The position numbers were made by a program, and so were the translations under genes. Shown piece by piece: positions 14,452 to 20,401 of a stretch of DNA of 20,401 nucleotides. The stretch is taken from NCBI GenBank assembly GCA_025350445.1, contig JANXXV010000452.1:1-20401 (forward strand), written 5' to 3'. The notes under the pieces are model-generated. The model saw only the letters and a program-made list of their open reading frames with translations. It did no database searches and was not told where the DNA came from. The DNA is from Bryobacteraceae bacterium. Lineage in GTDB: Bacteria > Acidobacteriota > Terriglobia > Bryobacterales > Bryobacteraceae. Positions within the stretch are counted from its first letter, which is position 1. The number at the start of each line of letters is the position of its first letter.

Positions 14452-16824
14452 GTGTTGTACCAACCGCGAACTGATTCTCTCAAGCGTCAACTGACAGAAC
14501 TCAGCGACGACCACAACGCACCGAGTGCCTCACTGCATGCAAAAACTCTCCTGCTTGAGCTGGAACTCGCTTTGAAACTTAAATCGGGTGAATCAATTGA
14601 TCCCTTAATGGCGGAGCTCAAGGACGTTGTGATGCGCAGCGACGGACTAGTCGGTTTTCCCTTCAAGCCATTGGCCGATTTCGTCGTCGAAATGGGTGAC
14701 ATCTTGCAGGATGCCTCGGGATACGATGAGCTCTTTGAAACCGTTGTTAATGTCGCGGCGTCCCGGGGGAGGCAAATAACTGCTGCTGAGATGTTGATTG
14801 CGCGAGGTAGCCAGCAGCTAAATGCCGGGAAACCATACGAGGCGATTTCAACTCTCGGTCGTGCACTTGGCAGGCTATATAAACACGAGAGCAAGGACGA
14901 GGAGGTAAGAGCCCTTTACGGATGCGCACTGGCCTATGAGCGGATTGGATTATTGTGGGCAGCTCGGGGAACCATGCTTATCGCCACTTGGCTGGCGGAG
15001 AGCACGTTTTCCGAGCGCGGTAGGGTCACACGTCAACAAGCGGCCTGTTCTAACCGGCTAAAGTGGATCGAGTTGCAGCTGGCTAGGCCGGCTCAAGCTC
15101 TTTGTTGGCACCGACACGAACGCATCATTCGTTATATCCTTCTGGAGAGAGGCTATGCGGAAGAGGAATTCTCTGACGGTGATCTCCAATTCAACATGGC
15201 GTTCGGCGCCTTGTTATTGCGTTCGGACGCATGGAAGCTCAAATGGATTTCACGCCTTCCTGACGTCCTCTCCAGGATCGGTTTGCAGATCGCGGCCGAT
15301 TGTCTGCTTTTCGTGCTTGGCTATGAGGACAAGCTGAGGGATGCTCTCGAGGGCGGTGACACGGACAGGCCCGATCTGGAAACCGCAATGCGCGAACTGG
15401 ACCGACAGGTAGGTTCGGACCTCCCGAGGGACCCTTCGTTTTATGACGGCCGAAAAGTCACACTCGAATCGGACATGCTCGGCTGTCATGTGACGATTAC
15501 ATCCCAAAACACATCATCGTGCATTGAATTTGCGGAATCGATCCTCGCCGCGCTTGAGAGCTTCGTATCAACGGGCGCTGTGATGCGTATGATGGGTCGC
15601 GAACCGGCCCTCGCGATTGAAGTCGTGGAAGCCGCATTCGTTACGGACGTTTTTGATTGGAAACTGGAATTCAAATCCGGTCGCCCGAATGTCACAATTG
15701 AGTGTCGTTCTCTTAACCCGGGTGACTTCGCAGTCGAGGTTCAGCGCCATGCGAAAGAGAAAGTTGTGGAGCTCATCGCAAACGTAGTCGCTCATGTGGT
15801 GATGATCGATAACCCCGACAACACTCTTAAGGAGTTGGTCGGTCAGGAGCGCGCTTTTGAACGCGCCATCGACTTCGCAGGTACGCGGATCTCCGCCAAG
15901 AGTATTCTTGGCCCCGACGCGAGAGATCGAATGCCCCTTTGGGTCGATTCGTCGGATACCGACTATCCGCCTCTAAGGGCTCTTCCGTGGCGGCCCGGTG
16001 AATCAGAGGCAGCCACACACGACAAGTTATTCAAGGGTTTCGGCGAAGGTGATATACCGCTGGAGTTGCTTGATCGCGCATCAACGAAGCATTCGGAAAT
16101 TCAAACTCTGTCTCTCATCCGTGAAAAGCTGTGGGCGGACGCTCACTGGTTTGCCGTCGCCTTTATGGGGTTGCCAGATGATTCTGCTCCTCCTCTACTT
16201 GTCCCGGTGTTCAAATCAGCAGCGCCCGCCAAAGGTATCATCGAGAGTCTTAAAGAAGACATAGGGACCGATGATCGCGATGATCTTTTGAGGAACTCGC
16301 GCAAGACGGACTCGCTTCCGGCGGCCAAATCCGCCGAGTTTCTAGTTCGATTGGCGCCGCCGGAAGCGGCCTTTGCGCTTCTCAGGGTCTCTATTATTCG
16401 AGGAATCAAGCAAGCAGAGCCATATTGGTATCGAGTCTTGATCGGCACGAACATAAATAGGAAGTCGCTTCACGGAGCGAAGTTCTTCGCGGTTGTCAAC
16501 CGGATCATCACAATGACGCCGAAGTCCCACATCAACGTGGAGAGATTCCTGGAGGCTTTCGCAAAAATCGGGGCGTTTTTTATCACGACTGCGGCAGATG
16601 AGAAAGGGTCAATGGATGATCTTCAGGTGTTCTACGACTCTTCAATTCTGAAACGCAACATAAATGTGAAGTGGGCCCGAGATGTAGCTCGGCACGATCC
16701 TGATTCGGCTGCGATCCACGTCGACGATGATCCCATCCTGCTTCCGGGTCAAGGGAACGCACCCGTCGTCGAGCTGTTGAACTGGAAGCGGAAGAATGCA
16801 AAGCCTGTCCACGGACACTCTTAG
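14452..16824 (+). CDS. large TPR-containing protein of unknown function, probably 5'-truncated
   Basis: 790 codons from the first available start codon (GTG 14452). That start has no ribosome site at a proper distance, and coding clearly continues upstream, so it is probably an artefact of the break. The first ~220 residues form TPR-like helix pairs: SASLHAKTLLLELELALKLK, LIARGSQQLNAGKPYEAIST, LYGCALAYERIGLLWAARGT. Residues ~300-470 contain a mixed alpha/beta region (VTLESDMLGCHVTITSQNTS, PNVTIECRSLNPGDF). The C-terminal ~300 residues show no motif I can name. There is no signal peptide or membrane span. The codon use is less GC-biased than in the core genes to the left, which fits acquired DNA. 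The long TPR-like layout recalls sensor parts of large defence or signalling proteins whose N-terminal effector would have been upstream. That is speculation, as no effector domain is visible. The frame stays open throughout, so any inactivation is recent. Confidence 0.7.
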   Translation: MLYQPRTDSLKRQLTELSDDHNAPSASLHAKTLLLELELALKLKSGESIDPLMAELKDVVMRSDGLVGFPFKPLADFVVEMGDILQDASGYDELFETVVNVAASRGRQITAAEMLIARGSQQLNAGKPYEAISTLGRALGRLYKHESKDEEVRALYGCALAYERIGLLWAARGTMLIATWLAESTFSERGRVTRQQAACSNRLKWIELQLARPAQALCWHRHERIIRYILLERGYAEEEFSDGDLQFNMAFGALLLRSDAWKLKWISRLPDVLSRIGLQIAADCLLFVLGYEDKLRDALEGGDTDRPDLETAMRELDRQVGSDLPRDPSFYDGRKVTLESDMLGCHVTITSQNTSSCIEFAESILAALESFVSTGAVMRMMGREPALAIEVVEAAFVTDVFDWKLEFKSGRPNVTIECRSLNPGDFAVEVQRHAKEKVVELIANVVAHVVMIDNPDNTLKELVGQERAFERAIDFAGTRISAKSILGPDARDRMPLWVDSSDTDYPPLRALPWRPGESEAATHDKLFKGFGEGDIPLELLDRASTKHSEIQTLSLIREKLWADAHWFAVAFMGLPDDSAPPLLVPVFKSAAPAKGIIESLKEDIGTDDRDDLLRNSRKTDSLPAAKSAEFLVRLAPPEAAFALLRVSIIRGIKQAEPYWYRVLIGTNINRKSLHGAKFFAVVNRIITMTPKSHINVERFLEAFAKIGAFFITTAADEKGSMDDLQVFYDSSILKRNINVKWARDVARHDPDSAAIHVDDDPILLPGQGNAPVVELLNWKRKNAKPVHGHS

Positions 16825-16923
16825 ACCACCGGAGGAGGCGCCACTCCGGTCGGATCATGCGGCAAGCCGGAAGTTGGCCGACTCCGGTCCGCGGTCGCAA
16901 TGTCCAGTTTGACCATCTTGGAA

Positions 16924-17175
16924 TTAGCGGTGGACGCATCCGGGCCAACAACAGGGGCGTCGTTTTCCATCCTTAAGGCTTGAACAGCCCCACTCGATCC
17001 GGCGGCTTCTAGTTTCTGCTTTTTTAGCTGACTCAATCCAACATATCCACTCGTTGCGTGCGAGCGGTGTAATATCCTCCCATGCAGTTAACGCTTGCGG
17101 GTCGGATGTAAGTGCTTTTTTTAAATCCGCGGGCACTTCGTGTACCACACCGCTAGAAATCCTTTTTTGCGACAT
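16924..17175 (-). CDS. small YdeI/OmpD-associated-type protein
   Basis: 83 residues from the ATG at 17175, chosen because AAAGGAGAG lies about ten bases upstream; the open frame reaches 17229. The sequence matches the C-terminal module of YdeI/OmpD-associated proteins: EVPADLKKALTSDPQALTAW, then DITPLARNEWICWIESAKKA, ETRSRRIEWGCSSLKDGKRR and the ending PCCWPGCVHR. Full-length family members are about 190 residues with an N-terminal domain; here only the C-terminal module exists as a free-standing gene, a form I believe is also known. Some relatives are described as bacteriocin-protection proteins, but the mechanism is unclear. Two cysteines next to each other plus a third (CCWPGC) could bind metal. 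It converges on the large TPR gene, with about 100 bp between stops. Confidence 0.88.
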   Translation of the reverse strand: MSQKRISSGVVHEVPADLKKALTSDPQALTAWEDITPLARNEWICWIESAKKAETRSRRIEWGCSSLKDGKRRPCCWPGCVHR

Positions 17176-17676
17176 GGATAAGCTCTCCTTTCGTAAGCTC
17201 CAGCGGCGCGAGGATCTCTTGCTGAGCAAAGGATGTGGGTCGTTCGGCCATTTAGCGAGCCCTAACGCTCAGGTTAACCCGGCGCTCGACTATCCGTTGC
17301 GGTGGTGTGGCGGCGCATCCGGAGGTTGAGACCGAAAGTAGTGGCGGAGCTGCAATTATCTTGCCGGGAGAAACGGAAACGCACTGCGGGGACGCAACCA
17401 TGCTGAGGGATAGCTTGGCGGGCTCATCGAGACGATGAACGGGGCGCAGAGCCATTCCTGCCGCGCTCCTCAAAAAGACCACATCGGATCGGTAGAACCT
17501 CATGCCTTGAAAATCCCCGTTCGCAGGGCGGAATACCCATTAGCGGAGAGCCCTCTCTCCACGTCAGGCTGAACCAACAGACTTGTCCGTAACTTGTGCA
17601 ATACTGAGAGCGGAAATTGACGTCCCGAACCGGGGTCAAACTGCCCTTATTACTGAACTTCGGAACGGAGGTGAAC
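17176..17676. other. spacer between divergent YdeI-type and OmpA-like genes
   Basis: About 500 bp with no convincing gene on either strand. Near 17262-17280 there is a small imperfect palindrome (GAGCCCTAACGCTC followed by GGTTAACC). It could be a regulator site or an old insertion end, but nothing confirms either. Promoters for both flanking genes must lie here; none has clear consensus boxes. Confidence 0.35.
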
Positions 17677-18663
17677 GTGGTATTGAGTCTACGATCGGCA
17701 TTGTTCATGCAGGCTATCGGCGCGGGATGTCCCAATCAAGTAGATGAGCTCATTACAGGGTGGGGCCAGTACAAGGATACAGTCGCGTTGCTCCCAAAAG
17801 AGGAGAGAGACAAGATTGCTAAAATCGCCGAGCTTGTCGTTACGAGTTTCACAACCGTTGGTTGTGTGCCGTTAGGGCAGATTACCATAATCGGGCACGC
17901 CGACAAGGACTTCCACGGTGTAGAGTTTGAGAAAAAAGTTAGTGACGATAGAGCGACGTCCGTGGCAGCGGCCTTAGGGAAGGCAATCGTCGATCTGTTC
18001 AAGTCCCGTAACATCAAGCGCATCCCAAATGGTGCAATTGCCTTTGATCCGAAGGGTGTTGGCGCAACAGTGCCTGATCCGGTTAACGTACCGCGTGTGA
18101 CAGACAGAGCGAAGAATCGTCGAGTCGAGATCCGAATTCGCCCGCGAGGAACTCCGGTCCCACCACCTCCGCCGGACCCGAAGACCGAGACGGCTGCGCG
18201 CTTGGGAAAGGCCGTCGAGATACTTAAGAGACGCGCCATGCCCGGCGGCCGCGTTCAAACAGACCGGGTGAGGTGCATTTTTGATAAGTTAAAGGACAAC
18301 CCTAACGTCAACGATCGATTTGTGGATGGGGACCTGAACATTGTCAGGGTTCGCGGCCAATTAGTGAATGGTCTGCAGGACATAAATCGTAACTATGGAT
18401 TCTTGACCGCACAGGATAGGGAAGTATTCTTTTCGAATGCAAAACCAATAGTTCTGAGCTTTCCTGGTTTCGCTACGACGGCGTCCGACGATGTCGTCAT
18501 TCGCGCCATAGATGCATTGGATCGCAGAATCCTGAAGGCGATTGGTTTCCTGGATGCGCACCTCGGGATCAACGGGATTGCTTCAGACAACACCAAAGTC
18601 GTATTAAATAACGAAATTACCAGATTGCAGGGCGACGCAAACAGTATCTACAGTTGCCAGTGA
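17677..18663 (+). CDS. OmpA-like domain protein without visible export signal
   Basis: 328 residues from the GTG at 17677, which has GGAGG five bases upstream; an in-frame TTG at 17617 would add 20 residues. Residues ~28-155 are an OmpA-like peptidoglycan-binding domain: an LPKEERDKIAKIAELV helix, QITIIGHADKDFHG with the GHxD motif, SDDRATSVAAALGKA, a GVGA turn, and the closing DRAKNRRVEIRIRPRG. A proline linker (PVPPPPPDP) follows. The C-terminal ~155 residues, starting AARLGKAVEILKRRAMPGGR, are a helical domain I do not recognise. Neither start gives a signal peptide or lipobox, which is unusual because OmpA domains normally act in the periplasm. Known leaderless cases ride on contractile injection particles or other non-Sec routes, so a cargo role is a thinkable inference. 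Neighbours offer no secretion genes. Confidence 0.82.
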   Translation: MVLSLRSALFMQAIGAGCPNQVDELITGWGQYKDTVALLPKEERDKIAKIAELVVTSFTTVGCVPLGQITIIGHADKDFHGVEFEKKVSDDRATSVAAALGKAIVDLFKSRNIKRIPNGAIAFDPKGVGATVPDPVNVPRVTDRAKNRRVEIRIRPRGTPVPPPPPDPKTETAARLGKAVEILKRRAMPGGRVQTDRVRCIFDKLKDNPNVNDRFVDGDLNIVRVRGQLVNGLQDINRNYGFLTAQDREVFFSNAKPIVLSFPGFATTASDDVVIRAIDALDRRILKAIGFLDAHLGINGIASDNTKVVLNNEITRLQGDANSIYSCQ

Positions 18664-18686
18664 ACTTTCCCACGACCATGACTTAG

Positions 18687-19410
18687 CTTCGGCGCGCTAA
18701 AGCCGGCGGCGGCGAGGTCTATGCCGTAATGGACGCGCTGGCGGAAAGCTGCTTGTTATCCAAGCATCATAAACAGGCCTTCTCTACAGGTGAAGCGTTG
18801 CTGCAAGAGTTGCGTCGATCTTGAACTGCGTTTACTATTGCCCTGCGGTCCGCATAAGCGGCTGGGGGACGGGGCAAAGGGAATCGGATCGCAAATGCGT
18901 ACATCGCCCGGTTCGATCAGGACGCAGGTGCTCCGAGTAGGGCGGCGGACATCGCGATTCCGTCCGGTGACACGGATCGATCAATCGCCATTACCAAGCG
19001 AATCGTCGATTTGGGAGTGGGCCGGGCAGATGAGTACAACCGATTGGCATGGGCGGACCTGGCGGCGGGACAAGTAACGCCCGCGGCGCTCGAAACGGCC
19101 AACAATGGAATGTCGTTGGGGAGCAACCCACCCGCTGGATTGATGCCTACGCTTGCTGTAATCGATGCAGAGCCTGGTAACGGGCCCGAAGCGCGGGCAG
19201 CACTTATGCAAAGGATGCAACCGGCAAGGCGCCACCCAGCCGAATGGCGATGAATGGTATGTCTTCGGACGTATTTGCCGGACAGCATGGCTTAGCCAAG
19301 GATGCCGGCCTGATGTGCGAGAGCGTTGGGAGGCCCAAGAACGAACTGGCAACCGCGATTCCAGCAACGCGCCGGCACAACGGCGTCTGACGGCGATTCG
19401 AGCGCGATAG
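18687..19410 (+). pseudogene. decayed TPR-repeat protein gene
   Basis: Protein-like segments follow each other in different frames. One frame (from 18696) gives AKAGGGEVYAVMDALAESCL, then LSKHHKQAFSTGEALLQELR, and hits TGA at 18822. Another gives ITKRIVDLGVGRADEYNRLA, then WADLAAGQVTPAALETANNG and a run to GNGPEARAALMQRMQ (ends 19253). A third resumes with QPNGDEWYVFGRI. Further pieces in other frames read GLAKDAGLMCESVGRPKNEL and finally APAQRRLTAIRAR at 19410. Together these have the order and spacing of one TPR protein's C-terminal half. Several frameshifts and the absence of a start show that it is a pseudogene. The original protein was probably much longer, since nothing resembling its N-terminus is present. 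Confidence 0.75.
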
Positions 19411-19668
19411 TGGGCGCTGGGTAGAGTTGGCAAGATACCGGAAAATTCAGTCCAGATGCCCGGGGCTTAAGCTCTATAGCCCATTCGCGTGAGCGGGTTC
19501 GCCGTGCGATGTCATTTCCGCTGTGTCAGGAAGATTGGCGCAAATCCGCCTCACTCGCCGAAGCCGTTCCTCTGCCGCGCGGGCTTCGTGTTTTTTGCGG
19601 CATGCGCGTTTTATGGCATCATCGGGCCACTGCACGCTAAACTAGTAGCAAGAGGTCCACGCACAGCT
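19411..19668. other. spacer upstream of the ABC transporter gene
   Basis: About 260 bp with no gene on either strand. The frame of the ABC ATPase is open back to a GTG at 19588 through a hydrophobic-looking stretch (VFFAACAFYGII), so a longer protein is possible but unlikely for this family. The promoter should lie here; I see no clear boxes. Confidence 0.35.
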
Positions 19669-20401
19669 TTGGAATCGGGCGGCGAAGTCAGAATACGCAC
19701 CGTTCGCCTCACCAAGCATTACCGCTCCGGTGAGAATACGCTTGTTGTGTTTGACGATCTCAACCTCGAAATCGAGCCAGGCGAGCGCGTCGCCTTGGTT
19801 GGGGAATCGGGAGTGGGCAAATCCTCGCTCCTCCATTTGCTAGGGGGCCTGGACAAGCCAACCAACGGTACAATATATTTTGGGGATAAAGAAATCTCAT
19901 CGTTGGACGAGTCCGCCCTGGCCGATTTCCGAAACCGGGAAATTGGCTTCGTTTGGCAGACTCACTATCTTTTGCCCGAGTTCACGGCTCTTGAGAACGT
20001 CATGATGCCGCTGCTGATTCGCGGTGAATCGCATTTGAAGGCGGCCCCTATCGGGCGGGAAAGATTGAGCGAAGTGGGCTTAGCGGACCGGGCCTCACAC
20101 CGCGCCGGAGAGCTTTCCGGGGGTGAACAACAGCGCGTTGTGCTGGCGCGCGCGCTGGTGGGCCGGCCAAGAGTTTTGCTGGCGGATGAGCCAACCGGCA
20201 ATCTTGACTATAAGACTGGCGGGAAAATAGCCGATCTGTTTGATGAGCTTCATCATACGTATAAGCTGACGTCGGTATTTGTGACACACAATCTGGAATT
20301 CGCAAGACGCTGCGACCGCGTCTTGAAGTTGGAATACGGCGCCCTTGTCCCCTTGCAGGCCGGGGGCGTGCCTGAGAATACTGCAAGTAGGGAAAACGGT
20401 A
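19669..20401 (+). CDS. LolD/MacB-type ABC transporter ATP-binding protein, 3' end cut by window edge
   Basis: About 244 codons visible, with no stop before the window ends; the family is about 230 residues, so little is missing. All ATPase motifs are present: Walker A GESGVGKS (residues 45-52), a Q-loop region FVWQTHYLLPEFTALENV, signature LSGGEQQRVVLARAL (~149), Walker B with VLLADEPTGNLD (~171) and the H-loop VFVTHN (~204). The 'GEQQRVALARAL' and 'DEPTGNLD' forms are typical of the LolD/MacB/FtsE group, which drives lipoprotein release or efflux with a FtsX-like permease. A permease gene should follow outside the window. The TTG at 19669 was chosen as start, with GAGGT 12-13 bases upstream, because homologues begin shortly before the VRIRTVRLTKHYRSGE segment; this start is uncertain. 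The gene is probably intact and of core type, closing the accessory-looking stretch. Confidence 0.9.
   Translation, partial: MESGGEVRIRTVRLTKHYRSGENTLVVFDDLNLEIEPGERVALVGESGVGKSSLLHLLGGLDKPTNGTIYFGDKEISSLDESALADFRNREIGFVWQTHYLLPEFTALENVMMPLLIRGESHLKAAPIGRERLSEVGLADRASHRAGELSGGEQQRVVLARALVGRPRVLLADEPTGNLDYKTGGKIADLFDELHHTYKLTSVFVTHNLEFARRCDRVLKLEYGALVPLQAGGVPENTASRENG

Noticed and set aside
16821..17036. 71-codon minus-strand frame ending in a Pro/Val tail
   Set aside because: It overlaps in another frame the well-supported YdeI-type gene, which has a good ribosome site and clear family motifs.
17262..17285. CCCTAAC...GGTTAACC stretch resembling an integron attC site
   Set aside because: The core sites do not match the attC consensus and there is no second core pair or integrase in view.
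17736..18239. 167-codon minus-strand frame
   Set aside because: It is antisense to the OmpA-like domain, whose motifs are clear on the plus strand.

Overview
The window looks like a chromosomal segment of an Acidobacteriota bacterium, most likely of the Solibacter/Bryobacter type. This is inferred from gene content and cannot be proven from 20 kb. Pointers are the GC-rich codon use, two DinB-type proteins (one exported), a secreted caspase-like/TPR protein, a small secreted protein and an 'ALKHGLTS' protein of kinds I associate with that group, and short spacers rich in palindromes. I see no tRNA, rRNA, CRISPR array or intact transposase.

Left part (1-9.4 kb): mostly compact, ordinary genes. 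A DinB-family gene is cut by the left edge and faces an unusual ~800-residue fusion of radical SAM, SPASM, a middle domain and a family 2 glycosyltransferase. A nested palindrome lies between them. On the same strand upstream of the fusion are a PhzF-family isomerase gene and a small conserved-looking gene. Next come a small secreted protein (+) and a tightly packed minus-strand operon ruvX(yqgF) - mltG - unknown gene. Divergent from ruvX is an AI-2E-family permease, which runs tail-to-tail into a pirin gene. Pirin is divergent from a MarR-type regulator, and the short gap between them carries two similar operator-like repeats.

Middle (9.4-12.3 kb): a three-gene minus-strand operon of exported DinB-like protein, exported caspase-fold/TPR protein and MmcQ/YjbR protein. 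Both junctions are coupled by the same TAATG stop/start overlap, and a plausible promoter precedes the first gene.

Right part (12.3-19.7 kb): a looser, accessory-looking region with long spacers and decayed genes. It holds the ALKHGLTS protein, a large TPR-containing protein whose upstream coding sequence continues in a different frame across a (GC)4 run, a small stand-alone YdeI/OmpD-associated-type protein, an OmpA-like-domain protein with no visible export signal, and the remains of a TPR gene scattered over several frames. The window ends inside a LolD-type ABC transporter ATPase.

The best candidates for something not well described are the radical SAM-glycosyltransferase fusion, the exported DinB/caspase/YjbR operon, and the large TPR protein next to the OmpA-like protein. 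No known defence system can be named with confidence from the sequence alone.
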